Part shown: positions 24,641-32,648 of the stretch, in pieces
Position numbering within the stretch: the first letter of the stretch is position 1
How the letters are laid out: every line of letters starts with the position of its first letter
Assembly (NCBI RefSeq): GCF_003850565.1
Contig: NZ_CP027706.1
Span: forward strand, 6,832,612 to 6,896,611
DNA from: Pseudomonas sessilinigenes
GTDB lineage: Bacteria > Pseudomonadota > Gammaproteobacteria > Pseudomonadales > Pseudomonadaceae
Reading direction: 5' to 3'
Length of the DNA: 64,000 nucleotides
The notes under the pieces: model-generated
What the model was told of the DNA's origin: nothing
Database searches by the model: none
Seen by the model: the letters and a program-made list of their open reading frames with translations, nothing else
Made by a program: the position numbers and the translations under genes

Positions 24641-25105
24641 TCAAATGCCTGGATTTTTTCCTGGCCCCTCCAGTTGCAATTGCTCCGGGGTGTCCGGCAG
24701 CCTTTCGAGCACCACCAATCGCTCCGGTGCCTGGCGGTTGCGCCAGGCACGAAAGGCGTCGAGCTCATCACCCAGGGTCTTCATCAGCCAAGCCAGTACG
24801 GCAATATCATCGAGCATGCCGAACAACGGCAGGAAATCGGGAATGGCATCCAGCGGACTGAGGAAATACATCAGCCCCGCCACTACCGACAACAATGCTT
24901 TCGGGCTGATCGCGCGGTACTCGCCTCGCCAGTAGGCCAGGCACAACGCTTGCAGCAGGCGCAGGTCGTCCTTGACCTTGCCCAGGCGCTGGCCCTGGAA
25001 GGCCCCCTTGCTCGCCACAGCGAAGAGCAGGGTCGGTAGGCGACCACGACTCAAGAGTCGAGCGGCCAAAGGCAGGAAGCGGGCAAAGTTCCAGGGCGTC
25101 TTCAT
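24641..25105 (-). CDS. YkvA/DUF1232 family membrane protein
   Basis: 154 residues. The DUF1232 core is visible at about 65-105 as Tyr-Phe-Leu-Ser-Pro-Leu-Asp-Ala-Ile-Pro-Asp-Phe-Leu-Pro followed by Asp-Asp-Ile-Ala-Val-Leu, predicted to be membrane-associated. Function is unknown. ATG 25105 is preceded by GGGAG; an upstream frame to 25192 would run through a palindrome of DnaA boxes that sits 19-43 bases ahead of the ATG. Confidence 0.8.
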   Translation of the reverse strand: MKTPWNFARFLPLAARLLSRGRLPTLLFAVASKGAFQGQRLGKVKDDLRLLQALCLAYWRGEYRAISPKALLSVVAGLMYFLSPLDAIPDFLPLFGMLDDIAVLAWLMKTLGDELDAFRAWRNRQAPERLVVLERLPDTPEQLQLEGPGKNPGI

Positions 25106-25123
25106 GTTCACTCCCAGTGAAAT

Positions 25124-25148
25124 GTTATCCACACAAATTGTGGATAAC
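25124..25148. promoter_or_regulatory. Inverted pair of perfect DnaA boxes before the YkvA-like gene
   Basis: TTATCCACA (25125-25133) and its exact inverse TGTGGATAA (25139-25147) flank a 5-base spacer; with the outer G/C the palindrome spans 25 bases. Both match the E. coli consensus R-box. The position, 19-43 bases upstream of the minus-strand ATG, overlaps the probable promoter. A similarly spaced pair occurs at 44775-44797. Confidence 0.7.
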
Positions 25149-25353
25149 CTTGTGAACAGAGCCATATTTAGAGGCTGAAAGCCCCGTTTCACAAGGGTTT
25201 GACTCAGATCGGGCGTTTTTTACTCACATAAAAAAACCCATAATTTCATTGACTTGGCAGCCTTCAACGACTAGCTACCCCAGCTCCCTGATCAGACTGC
25301 GGCCAATGCCGCCAGTTCGAGCTTTTTTACCAGTACCACCCCACAGAAACGAC

Positions 25354-25377
25354 AACGCCCCGTAGGAACGGGGCGTT
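25354..25377 (-). terminator. Hairpin downstream of the FKBP gene
   Basis: Perfect 9-base arms (25354-25362 and 25369-25377) with a 6-base loop, 21 bases after the FKBP stop. The T content after it on the minus strand is modest (GTCGTTT), so it is a plausible but not ideal terminator. Confidence 0.55.
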
Positions 25378-25397
25378 GCTTCAGGCGCTGAAACAGG

Positions 25398-26120
25398 TTA
25401 CTTGGCGGCGTCCTGCTTGTCCTGCTTGGCTGGATCCTTGATACCCAGCAGCTCCAGCTCGAAAACCAGTACCGAGTTGGCTGGAATCGACGGGCTTGGG
25501 CTCTGGGCGCCATAGGCCAGGTCGCTTGGGATGTACAGCTTGTACTTCTCACCCACGTGCATCAGTTGCAGGCCTTCGACCCAACCTGGAATCACTCCGC
25601 TGACCGGCAGGTCGATCGGGCTGCCACGATCTACGGAGCTGTCGAAGACGGTGCCGTTGGTCAGGGTGCCGGTGTAGTGCACGGTCACCACATCAGTTGG
25701 CTTGGGCTGTGGGCCGTCGGCCTTCTTCAGGACTTCATACTGCAGGCCGGAAGCGGTGGTGGTCACACCTGCCTTCTTACCGTTTTCCTCGAGGAATTTC
25801 TTGCCAGCAGCGGCCGACTCTTCGCTGATCTTGGCCATACGCTCTTCAGCACGCTTTTGCAGCGCGGCGAAGGCTTCGATCAGGTCTTCGTCCTTCAGCT
25901 TCTGTTCTTTCTTGCCGATGGCATCTTCAATGCCCTGGGCTACCGCTTTGGAATCCAGGTCATCCATGCCTTCCTGGGCCAAGCTCTTGCCCATGTTCAG
26001 GCCGATGCCGTAGGAAGCTTTCTGCGCCGGGGTTTTCAGCTCTACGCTGGTCTGCGAATCACAACCGGCAAGTACCAGGCTAACCAGGGCCACCGCCGCC
26101 GCCAACCGATGCTGTTTCAT
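25398..26120 (-). CDS. FKBP-type peptidyl-prolyl cis-trans isomerase, lipoprotein
   Basis: 240 residues. The signal peptide ends in a lipobox Leu-Ala-Gly-Cys with Cys20, so the protein should be lipidated, unlike soluble FkpA. The N-terminal helical dimerisation domain (about 30-120) and the C-terminal FKBP domain (about 130-228) have the Mip/FkpA/FklB layout. Val-His-Tyr-Thr-Gly-Thr-Leu, Phe-Asp-Ser-Ser and Gly-Val-Ile-Pro-Gly-Trp are present. It assists folding of envelope proteins. A Lys/Asp/Gln-rich tail follows. It is divergent from the cytochrome gene. Confidence 0.92.
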   Translation of the reverse strand: MKQHRLAAAVALVSLVLAGCDSQTSVELKTPAQKASYGIGLNMGKSLAQEGMDDLDSKAVAQGIEDAIGKKEQKLKDEDLIEAFAALQKRAEERMAKISEESAAAGKKFLEENGKKAGVTTTASGLQYEVLKKADGPQPKPTDVVTVHYTGTLTNGTVFDSSVDRGSPIDLPVSGVIPGWVEGLQLMHVGEKYKLYIPSDLAYGAQSPSPSIPANSVLVFELELLGIKDPAKQDKQDAAK

Positions 26121-26387
26121 GCTATTTCCTTGTTCATGCGCCTAAAGGGCAATCGAATAAAGCCGCGAGCTTATCAGGCCGCCACGACCAATGGCTACCG
26201 GCATAGGAGCAGCAAATAGCTGATAAGTTCACGTCTGCAAACGCATTTCATGGTCTGGGTTACACCTCGCTCGGTCCAATCACGAGGTACTCAAAAAAGC
26301 GCGAATAACCATAGCGCAAGTAATGGCTACTTGCCGCACAAGATTCACTCAGGCATAAGGAAACGAAATTCGACAAGGACGTACATC

Positions 26388-28196
26388 TTGCGCCTCATCT
26401 ACCGTGCATTACTGCTGATTATCCTGCTGATCGGCATCACCCTGGCTGTAGTGCTGTACTACACCGCCAACCCGAAACTTCCCGACTACGTTCCCGCCGA
26501 ACAGGTGCACTACCTGGACCAGTGGGATGACAAGGATCGCCAAACCTACTATTTCACCCCCCAAGGCACCCAGGTCAAAGGCCTGCGCTATGACTGGTTC
26601 GTCGCCCTGGAGCTGCCGTTCTCCGAGCACGCCTTCGCCACCCCTGAATACCTGGCCCGCTTCGGCTTCCTGGTGGAGCCGGGACAAAAAGCCACGGCGC
26701 AAAACCCAGGCAACCTGCCAGTGGGCTTCGCCCGGCACCAGAACCCGGGCAGCCAGGAACAGTACCTCGATATCACCTGCTCGGCCTGCCATACCGGCGA
26801 GCTGCGCTTCAATCACCAGGCCTTGCGGATCGATGGCGGCTCGGCGCAGCACGTGCTGCCCTCCAGCGTACCGACCTTGCGCGGCGGCAGTTTTGGCCAG
26901 GCGCTTGTTGCCAGCCTGGCCGCGACTTACTACAACCCCTGGAAATTCGAGCGCTTCGCCCGCAAGGTCCTGGGTACAGGCTATGACCTGCACCATGAAC
27001 AGCTGCGCAAGGACTTCAAGGAATCCCTGGACACGTTCCTGCGGGTCGCCTGGAACGACACCCATCGCGGCCTGTATCCCACGGAAGAAGGCCCCGGTCG
27101 CACCGACGCTTTTGGCCGCATCGCCAACGCCAGCTTCGGCGACGCGATCTCACCTACCAATTACCGAGTGGCCAACGCCCCGGTGGACTACCCCCAATTG
27201 TGGGATATCTGGACCTTCGACTGGGTCCAGTGGAACGGCTCGGCACAGCAACCCATGGCCCGCAATATCGGCGAGGCCCTGGGCGTGGGGGCGACCCTGA
27301 ACCTGTTCGATGCCGCCGGCCAGCCGCTGACCGGCGAGGCTCGCTATCCTTCCAGCGTGCGAGTACGCGACCTCAACCATATCGAAGAGACCCTGCAACG
27401 CCTCAAGCCCCCCACCTGGCCGGAAGCCCTGCTGGGCAACATCGACAAGCCGCTGGCCGCCAAGGGCCGCACCTTGTTCGCCACCCATTGCAGCGGCTGC
27501 CATGTTCCTGCGGTCAGCGAGAGCAACGGCCGCCCGGTCCAGCAATTGAAGATGCTCCCGGTTGCGGTGATCGGCACCGACCCGAACTCGGCCAGCAACA
27601 TCGCCGACCTGCGCTATGACTTGAGCGCCCTGCAATGGGATACCGCCGAGCTGGCCAAGTCCAACGTCGAACTGCATCCGGCACCGAGCGAACCGCTGGA
27701 CCTGCGGCAAATGTCGGCCGCCAAAGGATTGGCCTATATCACCGCATTCGTCGAGGAGCGCGCCTACCGCGACGCCAAAGTCACGCCCGAAGAGCGTTCG
27801 CGACTGGATGGCTACGGCCTGCCGATCGGCGTACGTGAGTTGCGCGCCTACAAGGCACGCCCGCTGGCCGGGGTCTGGGCGACCCCGCCCTACCTGCATA
27901 ACGGTTCGGTGCCCAACCTCTATCAACTGCTATCGCCGCAATCGGAACGCTCTACCACCTTTTATCGCGGTACCTTCGAGTACGACCCCAAGCACCTGGG
28001 CTATCGCCTGGAAGCCTTCAAGAACGGCTTTGAGTTCGACACCCGCACCAGCGGCAACCATAACAGTGGCCACGAATTCCGCGCCGGCCAGCGTGGCAAC
28101 GGTGTCATCGGCCCCTTGTTGCAACCCGAAGAGCGCTGGGCACTGCTGGAGTACCTGAAAGTACTGGGCGGGCCACTGGAGTCCCAACTGCCATGA
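26388..28196 (+). CDS. Membrane-anchored di-heme c-type cytochrome, peroxidase-like
   Basis: 602 residues from a proposed TTG at 26388, with AAGGA 8 bases upstream; the frame is open from 26250 but that extension is not protein-like. One N-terminal transmembrane helix (about 4-26) precedes a large periplasmic part. Two CXXCH haem sites are present: Cys-Ser-Ala-Cys-His near residue 129 and Cys-Ser-Gly-Cys-His near 368. The second half resembles di-haem cytochrome c peroxidase/MauG relatives. It overlaps the catalase-like gene by 4 bases (ATGA), so the two are co-translated. The electron donor and substrate are unknown. Confidence 0.82.
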   Translation: MRLIYRALLLIILLIGITLAVVLYYTANPKLPDYVPAEQVHYLDQWDDKDRQTYYFTPQGTQVKGLRYDWFVALELPFSEHAFATPEYLARFGFLVEPGQKATAQNPGNLPVGFARHQNPGSQEQYLDITCSACHTGELRFNHQALRIDGGSAQHVLPSSVPTLRGGSFGQALVASLAATYYNPWKFERFARKVLGTGYDLHHEQLRKDFKESLDTFLRVAWNDTHRGLYPTEEGPGRTDAFGRIANASFGDAISPTNYRVANAPVDYPQLWDIWTFDWVQWNGSAQQPMARNIGEALGVGATLNLFDAAGQPLTGEARYPSSVRVRDLNHIEETLQRLKPPTWPEALLGNIDKPLAAKGRTLFATHCSGCHVPAVSESNGRPVQQLKMLPVAVIGTDPNSASNIADLRYDLSALQWDTAELAKSNVELHPAPSEPLDLRQMSAAKGLAYITAFVEERAYRDAKVTPEERSRLDGYGLPIGVRELRAYKARPLAGVWATPPYLHNGSVPNLYQLLSPQSERSTTFYRGTFEYDPKHLGYRLEAFKNGFEFDTRTSGNHNSGHEFRAGQRGNGVIGPLLQPEERWALLEYLKVLGGPLESQLP

Positions 28197-29359
28197 AACT
28201 CGATCTCGCCAGAAAACGACCGTCCCTGCTGGGCAGGCTGTGGCTGCGCCTGGGCGCTTTGCTGGGCAAGGGGCTATTGCTGCTGGTCGGCATCGGATTA
28301 CTGGGCTGGGCCCTGGCGACGGCCTGGTTCGCCTGGCAACATCGCGGGCCGGTCTCGGTACAGGAGCAGGTTCCCGCCGATGAGGCAGCCCGCACCCAGG
28401 ACATCATTCAAACGGCGGTGCGTATCGTCGACCAGCATCGTGCGGGGACTCGCTACCTGCGCGACGCCCATGCCAAGGCTCACGGTTGTGTAAAGGCCGA
28501 AGTCCAGGTTCTGCGTGAGTTGAGTCCGGAGCTGCGCCAAGGGGTGTTCGCCAATCCAGGGCAAACCTGGCAGGCCATCGTGCGCCTGTCCAACGGCAAC
28601 GCCTACCCACAGTTCGACAGCATTCGTGATGCTCGCGGCATGGCGATCAAGCTGCTGGAAGTTCCCGGCCAGCAACTGATGCCCGCGGAATCGGACAGGC
28701 GTGAACAGGACTTCGTGATGTTCAATCATCCGAACTTCTTCGTCAGCGATGTGGCCGAGTACCAACAGAACTTCACCGCTCAGGCCGACGGCAAGAAAGT
28801 CGGGGCATTCTTCCCTCACTGGGACCCGCGCAGCTGGCAAGTCCGCCACCTGTTTATTGCCCTGGCGACCCTGTCACCGGCGCCAAGCAGCCCGACCCAG
28901 ACTACCTACTTTTCGGTTTCGCCCTACAAGTTCGGCAAGGCCAATGCCAAGTTCCGGGTCATGCCGGACCCTGGTAGCTGCCCGGCCTACAACCTGCCAC
29001 TGCAGAACCAGGATCTGCCCAACTTCCTGCGCAGCGCACTGGTCCAGCAACTATCCAGCGATCGAGTCCCGGCTTGCTTTGTCCTGCAGATCCAGCGCCA
29101 GGACCCCAAGCGCTTCATGCCGATCGAAGACACCAGCATCGAATGGAAGGAAAGCGACGCGCCCTTTGAAACCGTGGCCCGGGTAACGATTCCGCCTCAG
29201 GATTTCGACACCCCGGCACAGAACCTGGCCTGTGATAACCAGTCGTTCAATCCCTGGTTCGGCCTTGAAGCTCATCGCCCCATCGGCGGCATCAATCGCC
29301 TGCGCAAGTCGGTGTACGAAGCCGTCAGTGACTACCGGCGCAGCCGGAACGCCGAGTAA
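28193..29359 (+). CDS. Catalase family protein (SrpA-like), membrane-anchored
   Basis: 388 residues. A basic N-terminus and a hydrophobic helix (about 24-50) suggest a signal anchor placing the rest in the periplasm. The catalase-like core includes Arg-Asp-Ala-His-Ala-Lys-Ala-His-Gly, with the expected distal His, then Arg-Leu-Ser-Asn-Gly and Asp-Ala-Arg-Gly-Met-Ala-Ile-Lys. It is shorter than classical monofunctional catalases and belongs to the minimal catalase-related group. The start overlaps the cytochrome stop. Together they may handle peroxide or an organic substrate at the membrane. A strong terminator follows. Confidence 0.83.
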   Translation: MKLDLARKRPSLLGRLWLRLGALLGKGLLLLVGIGLLGWALATAWFAWQHRGPVSVQEQVPADEAARTQDIIQTAVRIVDQHRAGTRYLRDAHAKAHGCVKAEVQVLRELSPELRQGVFANPGQTWQAIVRLSNGNAYPQFDSIRDARGMAIKLLEVPGQQLMPAESDRREQDFVMFNHPNFFVSDVAEYQQNFTAQADGKKVGAFFPHWDPRSWQVRHLFIALATLSPAPSSPTQTTYFSVSPYKFGKANAKFRVMPDPGSCPAYNLPLQNQDLPNFLRSALVQQLSSDRVPACFVLQIQRQDPKRFMPIEDTSIEWKESDAPFETVARVTIPPQDFDTPAQNLACDNQSFNPWFGLEAHRPIGGINRLRKSVYEAVSDYRRSRNAE

Positions 29360-29371
29360 CGGCTCAAAATG

Positions 29372-29399
29372 AAAAAAGCGGCCTCAGGGCCGCTTTTTT
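29372..29399 (+). terminator. Intrinsic terminator after the catalase-like gene
   Basis: A 12-base stem AAAAAAGCGGCC/GGCCGCTTTTTT with a 4-base loop starts 12 bases after the stop codon and ends in a T-run. The A-run on the other side would also let it act on minus-strand transcripts. Confidence 0.93.
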
Positions 29400-29433
29400 T
29401 CATCAATGAGTGCCTGACTAAAATGCAGGCAAT

Positions 29434-29460
29434 AAAAAAGCCCGCATTAAGCGGGCTTTT
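29434..29460 (-). terminator. Terminator ending the tRNA transcript
   Basis: AGCCCGC/GCGGGCT (29439-29445, 29451-29457) with a 5-base loop and a minus-strand T-run follows the last tRNA-Asp gene by about 40 bases. A sister copy follows the other tRNA pair. Confidence 0.9.
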
Positions 29461-29499
29461 CGTGGTGACCTGGCGTTCAGTGTTCCAGGTTACCGAATA

Positions 29500-29576
29500 T
29501 GGCGCAGCGGACGGGACTCGAACCCGCGACCCCCGGCGTGACAGGCCGGTATTCTAACCGACTGAACTACCGCTGC
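29500..29576 (-). tRNA. tRNA-Asp (GTC), copy 2
   Basis: A 77-base cloverleaf with 7-bp acceptor stem GCAGCGG/CCGCTGC, anticodon GTC (plus-strand gac at 29540-29542), T-arm GGTTCGAGTC and an encoded 3' CCA. It is identical in sequence to the copy at 29860-29936. It is the last gene of a Val-Asp-Val-Asp minus-strand array. Confidence 0.97.
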
Positions 29577-29595
29577 GCGTAGCGTTGAAAGTAAG

Positions 29596-29671
29596 TGGTG
29601 GGTGATGACGGGATCGAACCGCCGACATTCTGCTTGTAAGGCAGACGCTCTCCCAGCTGAGCTAATCACCC
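29596..29671 (-). tRNA. tRNA-Val (TAC), copy 2
   Basis: A 76-base cloverleaf with acceptor stem GGGTGAT/ATCACCC, anticodon TAC, T-arm GGTTCGATCC and encoded ACCA. It differs from the other copy by one base in the D-loop region (CAGCTGGG here, CAGCCGGG in the other). It lies 19 bases upstream of the tRNA-Asp gene. Confidence 0.97.
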
Positions 29672-29797
29672 TTTACCTTCGTTGCGGGGCGCATTATGCC
29701 ACAGAAATTCTTAAAGTGTTGATTTAATTGATATTTTTATCAAAAAAATCTGAATTTCCATGATTTGCCGCACAACCCGCAAAACCTCTTACAGCAA

Positions 29798-29822
29798 AAA
29801 GCCCGCGCTAGCGGGCTTTTTG
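29798..29822 (-). terminator. Terminator inside the tRNA array
   Basis: AGCCCGC/GCGGGCT (29800-29806, 29811-29817) with a GCTA loop and T-run on the minus strand ends the first Val-Asp pair. Each tRNA pair therefore has its own terminator. Confidence 0.88.
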
Positions 29823-29859
29823 TGGTGACCTGGCGTTCAGTGTTCCAGGTTACCGAATA

Positions 29860-29936
29860 TGGCGCAGCGGACGGGACTCGAACCCGCGACCCCCGGCGTG
29901 ACAGGCCGGTATTCTAACCGACTGAACTACCGCTGC
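29860..29936 (-). tRNA. tRNA-Asp (GTC), copy 1
   Basis: Identical 77-base gene to the one at 29500-29576, with GTC anticodon and encoded CCA. The identity continues for about 40 bases on its 3' side, showing duplication of a larger unit. Confidence 0.97.
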
Positions 29937-29956
29937 GCGTAACACAATCAAACGAA

Positions 29957-30032
29957 TGGTGGGTGATGACGGGATCGAACCGCCGACATTCTGCTTGTAA
30001 GGCAGACGCTCTCCCGGCTGAGCTAATCACCC
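29957..30032 (-). tRNA. tRNA-Val (TAC), copy 1
   Basis: A 76-base cloverleaf with TAC anticodon and encoded ACCA. It is the first tRNA of the array, divergent from rdgC. The D-loop has CCGGG where the second copy has CTGGG; the rest is the same. Confidence 0.97.
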
Positions 30033-30192
30033 TTCTCGTTCGGTGTGGCGCGCATTCTACGGAGCAGTCCCCACTCTGGCAAGCACTTTTTATAATAATT
30101 TTTTCAGCCCTTCCAAAGGCTTAGCGAAGGGTTGGCCTGAGCAGCAGCGAAGAGAATAATGCCCTCCTTTGTATAAAGGAGAGATTCACCCC

Positions 30193-31113
30193 ATGTGGTT
30201 CAAAAACCTGCTGATCTATCGCCTGACCCAAGATCTGCCTTTTGATGCTGAGGCGCTGGAAACTGCACTGGCGACCAAACTGGCGCGCCCCTGTGCAAGC
30301 CAGGAGTTGACCACTTATGGTTTCGTCGCGCCTTTTGGCAAAGGAGAAGATGCCCCGCTGGTACACGTCAGCCAGGACTTCATGCTGGTAGCCGCGCGCA
30401 AGGAGGAACGCATCCTGCCAGGCAGCGTCGTGCGTGATGCGGTCAAGGAAAAGGTCGAAGAGATCGAGGCCGAGCAGATGCGCAAGGTCTATAAGAAGGA
30501 ACGCGACCAGATCAAGGATGAAATCATCCAGGCCTTCCTGCCTCGTGCCTTTATTCGTCGCTCCTCGACCTTCGCCGCCATCGCGCCGAAACAAGGCCTG
30601 ATCCTGGTGAACTCGGCCAGCCCCAAGCGCGCCGAAGACCTGCTCTCCACCCTGCGCGAAGTGCTGGGCACCCTGCCAGTGCGTCCGCTGAGCGTGAAGA
30701 CCGCCCCGACCGCGATCATGACCGATTGGGTCAAGACCCAGCAGGCCGCCGACGACTTCTTCGTTCTCGATGAATGTGAACTGCGCGACACCCATGAAGA
30801 TGGCGGCATCGTGCGCTGCAAGCGCCAGGACCTGACCAGCGAGGAAATCCAGCTGCACCTGAGCACTGGCAAGGTGGTCACCCAATTGTCCCTGGCCTGG
30901 CAGGACAAGCTGTCCTTCGTGCTGGACGACAAGATGGTGGTCAAGCGCCTGAAGTTCGAGGACCTGCTGCAGACCCAGGCCGAGGAAGACGGTGGCGACG
31001 AGGCCCTGGGCCAGCTCGATGCCAGCTTCACCCTGATGATGCTGACCTTTGGCGACTTCCTGCCCGCACTGCTCGAAGCCCTGGGCGGCGAAGAGATCCC
31101 GCAGGGCATCTGA
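30193..31113 (+). CDS. rdgC: Recombination-associated protein RdgC
   Basis: 306 residues, the usual length of RdgC, with the characteristic start Met-Trp-Phe-Lys-Asn-Leu. RdgC forms a ring-shaped dimer that binds double-stranded DNA and restrains RecA-driven recombination; in some bacteria it also affects pilin variation and replication restart. AAAGGAG lies just upstream of ATG 30193. It is preceded by the divergent tRNA array and followed by an intrinsic terminator, so it is probably monocistronic. Confidence 0.95.
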   Translation: MWFKNLLIYRLTQDLPFDAEALETALATKLARPCASQELTTYGFVAPFGKGEDAPLVHVSQDFMLVAARKEERILPGSVVRDAVKEKVEEIEAEQMRKVYKKERDQIKDEIIQAFLPRAFIRRSSTFAAIAPKQGLILVNSASPKRAEDLLSTLREVLGTLPVRPLSVKTAPTAIMTDWVKTQQAADDFFVLDECELRDTHEDGGIVRCKRQDLTSEEIQLHLSTGKVVTQLSLAWQDKLSFVLDDKMVVKRLKFEDLLQTQAEEDGGDEALGQLDASFTLMMLTFGDFLPALLEALGGEEIPQGI

Positions 31114-31142
31114 CGCCCCGAGCGGATAGCCCACTGCACCAG

Positions 31143-31166
31143 ACGCCACCCACCCGGTGGCGTTTT
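31143..31166 (+). terminator. Intrinsic terminator after rdgC
   Basis: CGCCACC/GGTGGCG arms (31144-31150, 31156-31162) with a 5-base loop are followed by TTTT, 30 bases after the rdgC stop. Confidence 0.8.
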
Positions 31167-31186
31167 CACATAATAAGGAACAGGCC

Positions 31187-32137
31187 ATGCGCGCACTGGC
31201 TGCACTGAGTCGCTTCGTCGGCAACACCTTCGCCTATTGGGTACTGATCTTCGCGGTGCTGGCGTTCTTCCAGCCAACCTGGTTCATCGGCCTCAAGGGC
31301 GCCATCGTGCCCCTGCTGGGACTGGTGATGTTCGGCATGGGCCTGACCCTGAAGCTCGAAGACTTCGCCGAAGTCGCCCGCCACCCCTGGCGCGTGGCCC
31401 TGGGTGTGGTGGCGCACTTCGTGATCATGCCTGGCGTGGCCTGGGCACTCTGCCAGGGATTTCACCTGCCGCCCGAGATTGCCGTAGGCGTGATCCTGGT
31501 CGGCTGTTGCCCAAGTGGCACCGCCTCCAACGTCATGACCTGGCTAGCCCGCGGTGATCTGGCGTTGTCGGTCGCCATCGCTGCCGTGACCACCCTGCTC
31601 GCACCATTGCTGACGCCAGCCTTGATCTGGCTGCTGGCTTCGGCCTGGCTGCCGGTGTCCTTCATGGAGCTGTTCTGGTCGATCCTGCAAGTGGTGCTGC
31701 TGCCGATCGTGCTTGGCGTGCTAGCCCAACGCCTGCTGGGCCAACGGGTTAGACATGCCGTTGACGTACTGCCGCTGGTGTCGGTGCTGAGCATCGTCAT
31801 CATCGTCGCCGCGGTGGTGGCTGCCAGCCAGGCGAAGATTGCCGAATCCGGCCTGCTGATCATGGCCGTGGTAATGCTGCACAACAGCTTCGGCTTCCTG
31901 CTGGGCTATGTCACCGGTCGCGTGTTCAAACTGCCACTGGCCCAGCGCAAGTCCCTGGCCCTGGAGGTTGGCATGCAGAACTCGGGGCTGGGCGCAGCCC
32001 TGGCCAGCGCCCACTTCTCCCCCCTGGCGGCGGTTCCCAGCGCCCTGTTCAGCGTCTGGCACAACATTTCCGGGGCATTGCTCGCGACCTGTTTTCGCCG
32101 GATGGCCGAGCCTGCCCCTGAGAAGCCCGAGAAGTAA
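31187..32137 (+). CDS. Bile acid:sodium symporter family transporter
   Basis: 316 residues with nine to ten predicted membrane helices. The SBF/BART family feature Val-Gly-Cys-Cys-Pro-Ser-Gly-Thr-Ala-Ser-Asn is clear near residue 105. In bacteria such proteins carry organic anions such as pantoate or other acids with sodium; the substrate here is unknown. ATG 31187 follows AATAAGGAACAG. It lies between the rdgC terminator and the riboswitch leader of gdx. Confidence 0.88.
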   Translation: MRALAALSRFVGNTFAYWVLIFAVLAFFQPTWFIGLKGAIVPLLGLVMFGMGLTLKLEDFAEVARHPWRVALGVVAHFVIMPGVAWALCQGFHLPPEIAVGVILVGCCPSGTASNVMTWLARGDLALSVAIAAVTTLLAPLLTPALIWLLASAWLPVSFMELFWSILQVVLLPIVLGVLAQRLLGQRVRHAVDVLPLVSVLSIVIIVAAVVAASQAKIAESGLLIMAVVMLHNSFGFLLGYVTGRVFKLPLAQRKSLALEVGMQNSGLGAALASAHFSPLAAVPSALFSVWHNISGALLATCFRRMAEPAPEKPEK

Positions 32138-32194
32138 GGCTGCCTCCTGAAAAAACCGATCGCCCCACTCGGCACGGGCCGTATACTGCCCAAC

Positions 32195-32248
32195 GCGAGG
32201 ACGACCTCGCGGCTCGTGTCGAGTCATGAATTCCTGGGGACGACCCCA
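32195..32248 (+). promoter_or_regulatory. Guanidine-II riboswitch (mini-ykkC)
   Basis: There are two stem-loops, each closing an ACGA tetraloop. P1 is GCGAGG-ACGA-CCTCGC at 32195-32210; P2 is TGGGG-ACGA-CCCCA at 32235-32248. They are joined by a 24-base linker. This is the diagnostic architecture of the guanidine-II class, in which the two loops dimerise around guanidinium. P2 ends 8 bases before the ribosome site TGAGGT (32257-32262) of gdx, which suits translational control. A TATACT at 32182-32187 is a fitting -10 element. Confidence 0.93.
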
Positions 32249-32266
32249 TCCATCCATGAGGTCAAT

Positions 32267-32584
32267 ATGTCCTGGATCATCCTGTTTTTCGCCGGCCTGT
32301 TCGAAGTAGGCTGGGCAGTGGGCTTGAAGTACACCGATGGCTTCAGCCGCCCGCTCCCCACCGCCCTGACCATCATCGCCATGGCTATCAGCCTGGGCTT
32401 GCTGGGCCTGGCCATGAAGGAGCTGCCACTGGGCACCGCCTATGCCATCTGGACCGGAGTCGGTGCCGTCGGCACGGTGATCGCCGGCATCATCCTGTTT
32501 GGCGAGTCCATGGCCCTGGTCCGCCTGGCCAGCGTGGCGCTGATCATCGCAGGCCTGGTGGGCTTGAAAGTCAGCGCCGCCTGA
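32267..32584 (+). CDS. gdx: Guanidinium exporter Gdx (SugE), SMR family
   Basis: 105 residues with four transmembrane helices, the small multidrug resistance fold. The membrane-embedded Glu13 essential for proton-coupled exchange is present. The Trp/Gly-rich first helix is that of the SugE/Gdx branch rather than EmrE. The guanidine-II riboswitch directly ahead supports guanidinium as the true substrate: the protein exports guanidinium in exchange for protons, probably as an antiparallel dual-topology dimer. Older annotation as a quaternary ammonium efflux pump is less apt. Confidence 0.94.
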   Translation: MSWIILFFAGLFEVGWAVGLKYTDGFSRPLPTALTIIAMAISLGLLGLAMKELPLGTAYAIWTGVGAVGTVIAGIILFGESMALVRLASVALIIAGLVGLKVSAA

Positions 32585-32606
32585 CAGCCCGGCAAGCAGG
32601 AATGAA

Positions 32607-32634
32607 AACGCCCGCATCATTGCGGGCGTTCTTG
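32607..32634 (+). terminator. Intrinsic terminator between gdx and the convergent MFS-acyltransferase gene
   Basis: Perfect 9-base arms AACGCCCGC/GCGGGCGTT with a 6-base loop lie between two convergent genes and could serve both; the T-run is interrupted (TTCTTGT). Confidence 0.8.
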
Positions 32635-32648
32635 TATCCGTCCCCTGG

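Noticed and set aside
29369..29557. 62-codon plus frame across terminators and tRNA-Asp
   Set aside because: Runs through two terminators and the antisense of a tRNA.
29434..29940. Near-identical blocks resembling a short repeat array
   Set aside because: They are explained by the duplicated tRNA cassette; there is no regular spacer pattern of a CRISPR array.
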